Source: Actinomycetes bacterium (GTDB taxonomy: Bacteria; Actinomycetota; Acidimicrobiia; Acidimicrobiales; RAAP-2). From it: DNA of 61,262 nucleotides. A model generated the notes under the pieces. It was given only the letters and a program-made list of their open reading frames with translations, searched no databases and had not been told where the DNA came from. The position numbers and the translations under genes are program-made. The DNA is taken from assembly GCA_021790675.1 (NCBI GenBank), contig JAJYGN010000069.1, positions 1 to 61,262 on the forward strand. Reading direction: 5' to 3'. Within the stretch, counting starts at the first letter, position 1, and the number at the start of each line of letters is the position of its first letter. This document shows, piece after piece, positions 9,471 through 17,979 of the stretch.

Positions 9471-10529
9471 TTAGCAGCCCGGGCCGACCCGACGGGGTCG
9501 CTGAGGCTGGGCGGTGCCCAGGGGTGCGTGCAGTCCCGGGGCGCGCCAGTCGCAACCCCAGCGGCCCGGCTCGGCGAGGGCCACGAAGAAGTCGCGCTCC
9601 CAGCCGGTGTTGTAGATGGTGGGATCGTGCTGGGCCAGGGGCAGCTGCACGCTGTAGGGGCCGGGATGGTGCAGCGGGGCGAAGGGCGCGCCGAGGATCG
9701 GCCAGAACGGGTTGATGTCGAGTTCCATGCCGGTGACGATGCCCGCGGCCACCATGGCGCGCGCGAGGTCGGGCGCGAGCACGTGACCCATGGTCGCGAC
9801 GTAGATGAGGTTGCCCGCCGCATCGACACCCAGGCCGCTACGCGGCTCGGGCGGGACCTCGTGGAGGGGATCGCCCCAGAACTTCCAGGGCGCGTGGAGT
9901 GCCGCCGGCGTCGGGCGGGCGTTCGCGACCAGCAAGACGAGGTTCTGGCGCACGGTGGTCGCGGTGAAGCCGCGCGGCGGGAACGCGCGGCTCCCCCACG
10001 TGCCAATCGCCCAGTGGCCGTAGGCATCAAGGGCCAGAGAGGCGTCGCCGCGCACCAGCGGCGAGAGGCGCAGCCCATCGACCATGGAGCCACCCGCCCC
10101 GGCGGCCTGCTTGAAGGCGCCGTTGAAGACCGCGACGACGCCGGCCGGTCCTTCGACCGGCCAGTCGATCGAGGGACCCGCGTCCTTGGGCACGCTCGCC
10201 CAGCGCAGGGGGTCGCCCGCGCCCACGTGCCAGCGCAGGAACGTCGTACGTGCGCGAAGGCGCAGCGCGCGAAACGTCACGCCCCCGGCCACGACGTTGC
10301 GGTAATCGACCATGACCCCGCGCGCCGAGTGGCTGACGACGGCCCAGAAGGGCTGGGCTCGCTCGGGAGCCACGGTGGTCGTCGTGACGCGTGGGTGCGA
10401 CGTCGACGTCGAGGTCGTCGTCGCGGGCGCCGGCGAGCGCGAGAGCACGATGGCGCCCGCGACGAAGGCGAGCGCGAGGACGACGACGACCAGGAGGCGC
10501 CGACGCGTGCGACGAGCGCGGCGCGTCAC
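9471..10529 (-). CDS. Phosphodiester glycosidase-like exported protein (DUF2233/NAGPA type)
   Basis: 352 residues with a GTG start. The N-terminus is a run of arginines followed by a hydrophobic segment at about residues 11-28 (LLVVVVLALAFVAGAIVL) and a Thr/Ser/Pro-rich linker, so the domain is probably outside the membrane on an N-terminal anchor. The body has the pattern of phosphodiester glycosidases: AVFNGAFK near the start of the domain, repeated short glycine-aspartate strands, then GLGVDAAGNLIYV and the later MELDINPFW. The gene starts three bases after the qcrB stop with no clear ribosome-binding site, so it is probably translated from the qcr message, and it ends 13 bases before hutG. 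The family call rests on motif pattern only; the substrate is unknown, with a cell-wall glycan or teichoic-type polymer as one possibility. Confidence 0.6.
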   Translation of the reverse strand: MTRRARRTRRRLLVVVVLALAFVAGAIVLSRSPAPATTTSTSTSHPRVTTTTVAPERAQPFWAVVSHSARGVMVDYRNVVAGGVTFRALRLRARTTFLRWHVGAGDPLRWASVPKDAGPSIDWPVEGPAGVVAVFNGAFKQAAGAGGSMVDGLRLSPLVRGDASLALDAYGHWAIGTWGSRAFPPRGFTATTVRQNLVLLVANARPTPAALHAPWKFWGDPLHEVPPEPRSGLGVDAAGNLIYVATMGHVLAPDLARAMVAAGIVTGMELDINPFWPILGAPFAPLHHPGPYSVQLPLAQHDPTIYNTGWERDFFVALAEPGRWGCDWRAPGLHAPLGTAQPQRPRRVGPGC

Positions 10530-10532
10530 GAC

Positions 10533-12065
10533 TTAACGTTCGATGATGCGCACGCCCGATTCCGGGGCGGGTGCCTCGGACTCGTCGATGAAGCGCGGTA
10601 CTTCTGTGGGCTCGAGGTCGTCAGCTACGTCGTCGACGTAGGCCGGTGCGGGCTCGGCGACGTACTCTCCCTCGGCCGTGCGCGTGACGACGTTGGCCGT
10701 CTTGCGCTTGCCCGCGCCGCGCACGCCCTGCATCTCCTTGCAGATCCGATAGGTCAGCGGGTAGGCCACGAACGGCGAGACCAGCACGAGCACACGCATC
10801 GCCCACAGCACCGTGTTGAGCGACACGTGAAAGAAGTTGGCAATGACGTCGGTCGAGCTGGCGATGAAGAGCATCGACACGAAGGCGAGCACCGCGACGC
10901 CGGCGGCCGTGCGCTTGGGCCGGTTGCTCGGGCGATCCAGCAGGTTGTGCTCCGCGTAGTCCTTCGTGAAGCGTCGCTCGATCGCCGGCCAGATCATGAT
11001 CACGTTGAACAGTAGGCCCGGGAAGATGACCGCGGGGATCGTCACCTCAAGAGGAATCGTGTAGCCAAAGGAGTGGAAGGACCACGCCGGGAAGATGCGC
11101 AACGCCCCGTCGAGGAAGCCCATGTACCAGTCGGGCTGGACGGCGTAGGAGATGCGCGAGGCGTCGTAGGGGCCGAACTGCCAGATCGGGTTGATCTGGG
11201 CGAAGGCCCCCAGCAGGGCGATCACGCCGGCCACGAGGAAGAGGAACCCCGTGGTCTTGGCCATGAACACCGGGAACATCGGGGCCCCGACCACGTTCTT
11301 CTCGGTTCTCCCCTCGCCCGGGAACTGCGTGTGCTTCTGGCGCACCAGCAGGATCATGTGCACCGTCACGAGCGTGATGATGATCCCGGGCACGATCAGC
11401 ACGTGCAAGATGAAGAATCGCGGGATGATGTCGGTACCCGGGAAGTTGCCGCCGAAGAGGAAGAACGCGAGGTAGGTACCCACCAGCGGCACCGACAGGA
11501 TGATCGAGTACGCGATGCGGATTCCCGTACCCGAAACGAGGTCGTCGGGCAGCGAGTAGCCGAGGAAGCCGTTCACGATCGCCAGGATCAGCAGCGTGGT
11601 GCCGATGGTCCAGTTCAGCTCGCGCGGCCGTCGGAAGGCGCCAGTGAAGAAGACGCGGGCCATGTGCACGACAATCGCACCCACGAAGATGTCCGTCGCC
11701 CAGTGGTGCATCTGGCGCATCAGCAGGCCCGCGCGCACCGCGAAGGAGAGGTTCACCGACGAGGCGAACGCCTCGGTGACGTGCTGACCGTAGAGCGGCA
11801 GGTACGAGCCGCGATAGGTCACGATCGCCTGGCTGGGGACGTAGTAGAGCGTGAGGAACACGCCGGTCACCAAGAGGACAACGAAGGAGTAGAGCGCGAT
11901 CTCGCCGAGCATGAAGGACCAGTGGTCGGGGAACACCTTGTCGAGGAACGTGCGCCCGCCCTTGGCCACGCCCAGGCGGTCGTCGAGTTCACCCAGCGCC
12001 TTGCCGACGGCGCCGTAGGGACCCTGGGCCGCCTTCTTCGCGCGCCGGGTCGTCACGTCACTCAT
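10533..12065 (-). CDS. qcrB: Cytochrome bc complex cytochrome b subunit
   Basis: 510 residues. This is the membrane quinol-oxidising subunit of the actinobacterial bcc (complex III) menaquinol:cytochrome c reductase. Haem-ligating histidines lie in helices around RQMHHWATDIFVGAIVVHMAR and the later RFFILHVL/TVHMILLVRQKH, and the Qo-loop appears as PDWYMGF (the PEWY-type motif with Asp). The C-terminal tail of about 100 residues is long, charged and soluble, as is usual for actinobacterial QcrB. The ATG overlaps the qcrA stop (ATGA). The operon order ctaE-qcrC-qcrA-qcrB is typical of Actinomycetota, where complexes III and IV form a supercomplex. Confidence 0.95.
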   Translation of the reverse strand: MSDVTTRRAKKAAQGPYGAVGKALGELDDRLGVAKGGRTFLDKVFPDHWSFMLGEIALYSFVVLLVTGVFLTLYYVPSQAIVTYRGSYLPLYGQHVTEAFASSVNLSFAVRAGLLMRQMHHWATDIFVGAIVVHMARVFFTGAFRRPRELNWTIGTTLLILAIVNGFLGYSLPDDLVSGTGIRIAYSIILSVPLVGTYLAFFLFGGNFPGTDIIPRFFILHVLIVPGIIITLVTVHMILLVRQKHTQFPGEGRTEKNVVGAPMFPVFMAKTTGFLFLVAGVIALLGAFAQINPIWQFGPYDASRISYAVQPDWYMGFLDGALRIFPAWSFHSFGYTIPLEVTIPAVIFPGLLFNVIMIWPAIERRFTKDYAEHNLLDRPSNRPKRTAAGVAVLAFVSMLFIASSTDVIANFFHVSLNTVLWAMRVLVLVSPFVAYPLTYRICKEMQGVRGAGKRKTANVVTRTAEGEYVAEPAPAYVDDVADDLEPTEVPRFIDESEAPAPESGVRIIER

Positions 12066-13000
12066 GAGCGCTCCCAGAATCCGGGTCCGACGGCGCTGTG
12101 GTAGTCGCTCTGGCTGCGCAGGTACCCCGCGGAGTCCACGTAGAGCGGCAGCTGGGGCAGCGGGCGCGGCGCCGGGCCGAAGTTCGGGATCGCGCCGTTG
12201 GTGACGTCGAACATCGACTGGTGGCACGGGCACACCAGCAGCTGGAGCTGCTGCTCGTAGAGCCCCACCGGGCATCCCAGGTGCGTGCAGAGCTTGGAGT
12301 AGGCGAGATAACCGTGTGGTCCCCAGCTCTCGCGGCCCTTCTGGGTGACGAAGTTCTCATTGGAGAGGCGAATCAGCACCGTCTGGTCGACGGCCTGACC
12401 GCGATCGGTGTACTCGGTCCCCTCGGGATAGACGGTCATGATCGAGCCCACGGCGAGGTCGCCCACTTGCACTCGGCGCCCGTCGATGCCCACCAGATAG
12501 CTGCCGGGACGCCAGTCAGTATGAAAGAGCGTGTCCTTGGGCAGCGGTCCGAGACTACGCAGGAGCGGAAAGATCGCCACCACCCCAAAGGCGCCCAAAC
12601 CGCCGCCGAGGAGCCCGCCGAGGAGCTTGCGGCGCTTGATGACGCCGCCGCCGCGCTCGACGATCGCCGCGGCGAAGGCGTCGCGGGTCTCTTGGTCGCT
12701 CGCCATCTCGTGACGCTGCTCGACGAAGGGTCCTCGCGGCATGAGGTACTTGCCCCAGGCCACGAGTCCCAGTCCGAGGAAGAACAGTCCGCCGCCCATC
12801 GTCGCTCCGAGCGTCCAGGGCGCGGCGTCGACCCAGTAGCAGTAGCCAAAGCCCACGACGAGAATGAGGCCCACGAGGAACAAGATGGCGATGACCCGCT
12901 CGACCAGGAGGGGGTTACGCGCGGCGGGCTGCAGGTGCGGATCGTCGGCCGCGAGACCCGCGATCTCCACCGGCGTGCGGTGTTCGGTTGACTCACTCAC
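12062..13000 (-). CDS. qcrA: Rieske iron-sulfur subunit of the bcc complex
   Basis: 312 residues. The 2Fe-2S ligands are in CTHLGCPVG and CPCHQS, close to the C-terminus. The N-terminal part holds hydrophobic segments consistent with the three-helix anchor found in actinobacterial Rieske proteins: two at about residues 34-90 and one at about 128-150, after a charged loop. The iron-sulfur domain takes electrons from menaquinol and passes them to the diheme QcrC. The gene overlaps qcrC by eight bases upstream and qcrB by four downstream, so all three are co-translated. Confidence 0.95.
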   Translation of the reverse strand: MSESTEHRTPVEIAGLAADDPHLQPAARNPLLVERVIAILFLVGLILVVGFGYCYWVDAAPWTLGATMGGGLFFLGLGLVAWGKYLMPRGPFVEQRHEMASDQETRDAFAAAIVERGGGVIKRRKLLGGLLGGGLGAFGVVAIFPLLRSLGPLPKDTLFHTDWRPGSYLVGIDGRRVQVGDLAVGSIMTVYPEGTEYTDRGQAVDQTVLIRLSNENFVTQKGRESWGPHGYLAYSKLCTHLGCPVGLYEQQLQLLVCPCHQSMFDVTNGAIPNFGPAPRPLPQLPLYVDSAGYLRSQSDYHSAVGPGFWERS

Positions 13001-13877
13001 TGCGCTCTCCTACCCAGTATCCGAGAAGGGCCAGTAGGCCCACGCCCAAGAGCAGGCCGACGAATCCTTCGGCCACCGGCCCCAGCCCGCCGAGCCCGAA
13101 GCCGCCCGGGTTGTTCGGGTGCTGGATCTCGGTGGTGACGAACTTGACGATGTCGGCGACCTGGTAGTCGCTCAGGTTGCCGGTGAAGCGCGGCATGTTG
13201 GCGGGACCGGTGCGGATGGCCTCGGCGACCTGAGTCGCCGGGATGTTGCGCAGCGAGGGCGCGAACGTGCCCGCCGCCAGCGCGTCGCCGTCGCCCTCGA
13301 TGGTGTGACAGGCCGCGCAGTTCAGGGCGAAGAGCGCCATGCCGTTGGCCACGTTGGCGTCCTTCACGTTGACCGTGGGTATCGCCGGATAGCTCGGCGA
13401 GAGCGAGTTGATCCAGGCGGCGATTGCGAGGGCCTGGTCGTGGGTCAGACGCGGCTGGCGGCGCGGGGCTTGAACGGAGCGCGGGTCGGCGGCCGGCATG
13501 CGACCCGACTCGATCCAGAAGTCGATGGTCGCCGGTCCCAGACCCACCAGGTTCGGGTAGGCCCCGGTGGTGCCGTTCGCCGGCACGCCGTTGGCCTCGG
13601 TGCCGTGGCACGACGCGCAGTTCTGCAAGAAGAGCGCCTGGCCGGTCGCGGCCAACGCGGGCGAGGGCACGTTGTAGATGATCGCGCTGTCGCCGTAGCT
13701 GATGATGAGCCCGTGCTTCCGTACGACGATGTCAGAGTTCGGGGTTCCCGCGTTGTGGCGCGTCGTCTGGTAGACGACCTTTCCGGCCGCGCCCGCGCCA
13801 CTCGCCAAAGCGAGCGGAACCAGGGCGAGGACGACGGTGGCCGTCGCGACGCGCGCTCGCGTTGAGAGATGCGACAC
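12993..13877 (-). CDS. qcrC: Diheme cytochrome c subunit of the bcc complex
   Basis: 294 residues. An N-terminal signal or anchor segment is at about residues 10-30. Two c-type haem sites follow, CASCH and CAACH. A C-terminal transmembrane helix (FVGLLLGVGLLALLGYWV) then anchors the protein, leaving both haem domains outside. The two haems replace a soluble cytochrome c by passing electrons directly to the aa3 oxidase, as known for actinobacteria. About 50 extra residues lie between the signal segment and the first haem domain. The gene follows ctaE after nine bases. Confidence 0.94.
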   Translation of the reverse strand: MSHLSTRARVATATVVLALVPLALASGAGAAGKVVYQTTRHNAGTPNSDIVVRKHGLIISYGDSAIIYNVPSPALAATGQALFLQNCASCHGTEANGVPANGTTGAYPNLVGLGPATIDFWIESGRMPAADPRSVQAPRRQPRLTHDQALAIAAWINSLSPSYPAIPTVNVKDANVANGMALFALNCAACHTIEGDGDALAAGTFAPSLRNIPATQVAEAIRTGPANMPRFTGNLSDYQVADIVKFVTTEIQHPNNPGGFGLGGLGPVAEGFVGLLLGVGLLALLGYWVGERSE

Positions 13878-13886
13878 CGGGCTTAC

Positions 13887-14510
13887 CTACTTAAGGAGGA
13901 AGAGGGACGAGAACAGGCCGATCCACACCACATCGACGAAGTGCCAGTAGTAGCTCACACCCTGGAAGGTGGCGAGCTCTCCCGGGTCGCCCTCGGTGCC
14001 GCGCATGCGAAAGAGCAGAAAGCCCATCGCGACGAGGCCGAGGAAGACGTGCAGACCGTGCAGACCGGTCGTGATGAAAAAGACCGAGCCGTAGGAGTTC
14101 GTGTACCAGCGCGTGGCCAGGTGGGTCCACTCGTAAGCCTGATTGCCCACGAAGAGTGCACCCATGATGATCGTGACGATCACCCAGCGCCGGGCCTCGT
14201 CGCGACGGCGGTGCTCGATCAGCCAGACCGCCCACTGCATGGTGAAGGAGGAGGCGATAAGCACGATGGTGAAGATGCCCGCCTGGACCGTGTCGAGGTG
14301 GGTGCCCGCGGGCGGCCAGGACTGCAGGTGCGCGCGGATAGTAAATAGGGCGGCGAAGAGACCCGAGAAGAACATCAGCTCGCTGCCGAGCCAGATCATG
14401 ACCCCGATGGCAAGCAGCGGGGGCCGGTCGTGGACGATCTTCTCTTGCTTCGCCAGGCTATTGAGGGGAATCGCCTGACTCACTCCCACATTTCTAGTTG
14501 AGACGGCCAC
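13887..14510 (-). CDS. ctaE: Cytochrome c oxidase subunit III
   Basis: 207 residues with five or so hydrophobic helices, including LLAIGVMIWLGSELMFFSGLF and the C-terminal SYYWHFVDVVWIGLFSSLFLL that closes the family. The length matches actinobacterial CtaE. It is the first gene of the respiratory block and the only oxidase subunit in the window; subunits I and II must be elsewhere. The GTG start at 14510 is uncertain because no strong ribosome-binding site precedes it; a GTG about 30 bases downstream is possible. The helicase gene ends 28 bases upstream on the same strand, so read-through from it cannot be excluded. Confidence 0.92.
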   Translation of the reverse strand: MAVSTRNVGVSQAIPLNSLAKQEKIVHDRPPLLAIGVMIWLGSELMFFSGLFAALFTIRAHLQSWPPAGTHLDTVQAGIFTIVLIASSFTMQWAVWLIEHRRRDEARRWVIVTIIMGALFVGNQAYEWTHLATRWYTNSYGSVFFITTGLHGLHVFLGLVAMGFLLFRMRGTEGDPGELATFQGVSYYWHFVDVVWIGLFSSLFLLK

Positions 14511-14538
14511 CTCGCTCAGGTCCGTCCACTGAAATTAA

Positions 14539-16833
14539 TCACAGGATTGTCGCGGGCAGGGGTCCACCAGCGACTATGGCGAGGCGCCGGGTTGGGCGAG
14601 TCATGGCCACGTAGAGGGTCCGCAGCCCCCGGGGCGTGACCTGGCCGTCTGCCGACTCGCGACAGGCGATATCGCAGGGGTCCACCACGACGACCGCGTC
14701 GAATTCGAGGCCGTTTGAGCCCTCGGCGGCCAGTACCACCAGGTCAGCGCCCAGTCCCCGCGTCGACTCGTCGCGCGGGTCCACCGCGGCAAGACCCCCG
14801 GCGAGGAGGATGTCGATGATCTGCGGAACGCGCGCGGCAGCCGCGATGACCGCGGTGCGCCCGGGGGCGACCGCTTCAACCTCGCGCCGGGTCGCCGCGA
14901 CCAGGCGCTCAGCGAACTCTTCGGCGCCGACGCGCTCGACGATCGGCGACACCCCCGCGCGGCGCACCGGCCGGGGAACCTCGACCTCAGGTGCGGCAGC
15001 CGCCAGGGTGGGCGCGGCGAAGGTCAGCACCTCTTCGGGAGTGCGGTAGCTCACGGTCAGGTCCACGCGCGTGGGGCTGCGCCGCGGTTCGAGCATGGCT
15101 ATGGTCGCGGCCCACGAGGCCGACGAGGAGGCAGTCGTGGCCTGGGCCATGTCACCGACGATCGTCATCGACCCCGTGAGGTCGCGTCGGCGAAGCACCC
15201 GTAGCTCCATCGGCGAGAGGTCCTGGGCCTCGTCGACGACGATGTGGCCGTAGGTGACGAACTCGGCCTCGTCGCGCTCGGCCGCGGCGGTGGCGGCGAG
15301 GCGGGCCGCTTCGCGCAGCGCGGCCGCGCGCACGTCGGCGCGGTAGCTGTCGAGGTCGATGCCGTCGAGGATCGTGGTCTCGGCCTTGGGCGGGCGCGGG
15401 CGCTTACGCGGCCCCAGCAGGACGCGGGCCTCGTCGATCAACGCGGCGTCGGCGGTCGTCCAAGCCACCTCCTCGAGCGAGGCCGAGCGCGCACGGTAGA
15501 GCATCTCGCACTCCTCGTCACTCAAAACGCCCTTGCCAGCCGCGCGCAGGAGAGCCGGCGCGCCGAAGAGGTCGTGGAGCAGCTCCTGGCCCGAGAGGCG
15601 CGGCCAGATGCGCTGGACCAGCTCCTTGAAGGCCTGGGTCGCGCGAATCATGTCGGCCACGTCGTTGAGCGAGCTCTCGTCGCTCTCGTGCACGAAACGA
15701 TCACGGTACGTCAGCGCCAGCCGATTGGCCAGTTCGCGCCCGACGGCGCTGCGGCGCTGGTTGTGATTACCGGGACGGCGCTTCGCCCGCTCGACGATCT
15801 CGCGGGTGTCGCGAGCGCGCACCGTGACGGTGACGCGTCCCACCATCAGGTCGACGTCCTCGCGCAAAGGACGCTGGCGGGTTGCGAGAGCACGCTCGAT
15901 CACGCGCACCATCCGCGCGTCGCCCTTCAAGCGCGCCACGTCGTCACGGTCATGTCCACTCACCGTCACGTTCGTCACGAGCCCCGAGATCGTCGAGAGC
16001 GTCACGCCCGACTCACCCAGGGAGGGCAGTACGTTTTCGATGTAGTTGAGAAAGAGCGGATTCGGCCCAACGACCAGCACGCCTTGGCGTTCGAGGGTCG
16101 CGCGGTAGGTGTAGAGCAGATAGGCCGCGCGGTGCAGCGCGACGGCCGTCTTGCCCGTGCCCGGACCGCCCTGGACGAGGAGCATGCCGGCCAGCGGCGC
16201 GCGGATGATGCGGTCCTGCTCGCCCTGGATCGTCGAGACGATGTCGCCCATGCGCCCGGTGCGCGCACGACCCAGCGCCGCTAGCAACGCGCCGGGGCCG
16301 CCGAGGGCCAGCCCCCCCTCGACCAGTCCCTCCTCGGTGGCCTGTCGCTCCTCGCCCTCGGGCAGGTGCAGGTCGCCGTTCACGTCGGCGAAGTACTCGT
16401 CCTCGACGCCGGTGACGGTGCGCCCGCGGATCGCCACGTGGCGCCGTCGCACGAGATTGAGCGGCTCGACGCCGGTGGCCCGGTAGAAGGCTTCGGCGAC
16501 CGGCGCGCGCCAGTCGATCACCAGCGGGTTGAGTTCAGCGTCCGAGACCGCGAGGCGCCCGACGTGAAAGGCCTCGCCGGCGTTGACCGCCGGGTCGTAG
16601 TCAATGCGTCCGAAGAAGAGGGGCTGGTCGCCGATGGCCAGCTGGTCGAGGCGCTGAAGGGCGGTGCCCATGACCACGTCGCGCTCGACGAGGTCGCCCG
16701 CGCCGCGCATGGTCGCCACGGCGGCGCTGTCGCGCAGGGATCGCGCCTCGTCACGCATGTGATCCAGGGCGCCCAGGGCGAGATCCAGGAAATCCTGCTC
16801 CTCGGCGATTTCACGCTCGTGCGCCACCTTCAC
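14539..16833 (-). CDS. HelD/UvrD-like superfamily 1 ATPase, RNA-polymerase-associated type
   Basis: 764 residues. The N-terminus is a charged helical segment (about 1-60). A 1A domain follows with a Q-motif-like QGEQDRIIRAPL and Walker A GGPGTGKT, then Walker B VVDEAQDLSP and a C-terminal motif VI YVAMTRPTRRL. The N-terminal coiled arm followed by FFGRIDYDP and LVIDWRAPVAEAFYRA is the HelD pattern, not UvrD or PcrA. HelD proteins release stalled RNA polymerase, and in other actinobacteria the class called HelR dissociates rifampicin-inhibited polymerase. Whether this copy does so is inference. GTG start at 16833. It is divergent from hemE across about 110 bases. Confidence 0.85.
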   Translation of the reverse strand: MKVAHEREIAEEQDFLDLALGALDHMRDEARSLRDSAAVATMRGAGDLVERDVVMGTALQRLDQLAIGDQPLFFGRIDYDPAVNAGEAFHVGRLAVSDAELNPLVIDWRAPVAEAFYRATGVEPLNLVRRRHVAIRGRTVTGVEDEYFADVNGDLHLPEGEERQATEEGLVEGGLALGGPGALLAALGRARTGRMGDIVSTIQGEQDRIIRAPLAGMLLVQGGPGTGKTAVALHRAAYLLYTYRATLERQGVLVVGPNPLFLNYIENVLPSLGESGVTLSTISGLVTNVTVSGHDRDDVARLKGDARMVRVIERALATRQRPLREDVDLMVGRVTVTVRARDTREIVERAKRRPGNHNQRRSAVGRELANRLALTYRDRFVHESDESSLNDVADMIRATQAFKELVQRIWPRLSGQELLHDLFGAPALLRAAGKGVLSDEECEMLYRARSASLEEVAWTTADAALIDEARVLLGPRKRPRPPKAETTILDGIDLDSYRADVRAAALREAARLAATAAAERDEAEFVTYGHIVVDEAQDLSPMELRVLRRRDLTGSMTIVGDMAQATTASSSASWAATIAMLEPRRSPTRVDLTVSYRTPEEVLTFAAPTLAAAAPEVEVPRPVRRAGVSPIVERVGAEEFAERLVAATRREVEAVAPGRTAVIAAAARVPQIIDILLAGGLAAVDPRDESTRGLGADLVVLAAEGSNGLEFDAVVVVDPCDIACRESADGQVTPRGLRTLYVAMTRPTRRLAIVAGGPLPATIL

Positions 16834-16917
16834 CTCTTTCGCGCGACCTACAAATGGGGTCTGACAAGTCTAGAGGACGCGCTCACCCCTCACGCCAGAG
16901 CCGCTATCGGGCTCCCC

Positions 16918-16923
16918 TAGATT
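16918..16923 (+). promoter_or_regulatory. Candidate -10 element for hemE
   Basis: TAGATT lies 21 bases before the hemE GTG, with an AAAGGAG ribosome-binding site in between. No convincing -35 is visible at the right distance. The 110-base divergent region also has to serve the helicase gene. Weak support. Confidence 0.35.
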
Positions 16924-16944
16924 GGGAGCGACCAAAGGAGAACG

Positions 16945-17979
16945 GTGGGCGAATCAGCATTTCTGCGGGCGTGTCGGGGCGAAAGCGTCGACCACGTCCC
17001 GGTCTGGTTCATGCGCCAGGCCGGCCGTTCGCTGCCCGAGTACCGGGCGCTGCGCGGCACGGGCTCGATCCTCCAGGCGATCGCCGACCCCGCCCTGGCC
17101 AGCGAGATCACCCTGCAGCCGGTGCGCCGCTACGGCGTCGACGCCGCGGTGCTCTTCTCGGACATCGTGGTGCCCTATCAAGCCATCGGATTCGGCGTCG
17201 ACGTGGTCCCGGGGCGAGGACCCGTCATCGAGCGGCCGTTTCGCTGCGCGGCGGACCTCGCGCGTCTACGCGACCTCGAAGCTGGCGACGTGGCCCACGT
17301 CACCGAGACGGTCACGCGTGCCGTCGCCGAGCTCGCGGCGAGCGACACACCGTTGATCGGATTCGCCGGCGCGCCCTTTACGGTGGCGAGCTACCTCGTC
17401 GAAGGCGGGCCCACCCGGGTCTTCGGCGTGATCAAGACGCTCATGCACTCAGATCCCGCGCTCTTTGACGCGCTGCTCGATCGGCTAGTGGCGATCACGG
17501 TCGCCTTCTTACGCGCCCAGGTCGAACACGGCGCGCGCGCCCTGCAGCTCTTCGACTCCTGGGCGGGGTCTCTCACGCGCGACGAGTACCGACGCTTCGC
17601 GCTCGAGGCGACGACGCGCGTGCTCGAGGGGGTGAAGGACCTCAACGTGCCGACCATCCTCTTCGGCGTCGGCACCGGCGAGCTGCTCGACCTCATGGCG
17701 AGCACCGGGCCCGACGTGATGGGCATCGACTGGCACGTCGACCTCGACGAGGGCCGCAAGCGGGTGGGCCGCCCGGTGCAGGGCAACCTCGATCCCGCGC
17801 GGTGCCTCGGCGGGGTGGACAACGCCCTCGCGGCCACGCGCGAGGTACTCGCGCGCGCGGGTCGCGACGCCGGGCACGTGTTCAACCTCGGTCACGGCGT
17901 CCTGCCCGAAACCGACCCCACGGTCCTCGAGGCCGTCGTGCGACTCGTCCACGACGAGGGACGCGCGGGTGTGCGATGA
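16945..17979 (+). CDS. hemE: Uroporphyrinogen III decarboxylase
   Basis: 344 residues from a GTG preceded by AAAGGAG. It converts uroporphyrinogen III to coproporphyrinogen III. The N-terminal signature MRQAGRSLPEYR carries the substrate-binding arginines. The catalytic aspartate region is FSDIVVPYQAIGFGVDV, and further motifs are FAGAPFTVASYLVEG, LFDSWAG and FNLGHGVLPETDP. Its stop overlaps the hemH ATG (ATGA), so hemE-hemH-hemY form one translationally coupled operon, separate from the hemACDBL cluster in the same window. Confidence 0.97.
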   Translation: MGESAFLRACRGESVDHVPVWFMRQAGRSLPEYRALRGTGSILQAIADPALASEITLQPVRRYGVDAAVLFSDIVVPYQAIGFGVDVVPGRGPVIERPFRCAADLARLRDLEAGDVAHVTETVTRAVAELAASDTPLIGFAGAPFTVASYLVEGGPTRVFGVIKTLMHSDPALFDALLDRLVAITVAFLRAQVEHGARALQLFDSWAGSLTRDEYRRFALEATTRVLEGVKDLNVPTILFGVGTGELLDLMASTGPDVMGIDWHVDLDEGRKRVGRPVQGNLDPARCLGGVDNALAATREVLARAGRDAGHVFNLGHGVLPETDPTVLEAVVRLVHDEGRAGVR

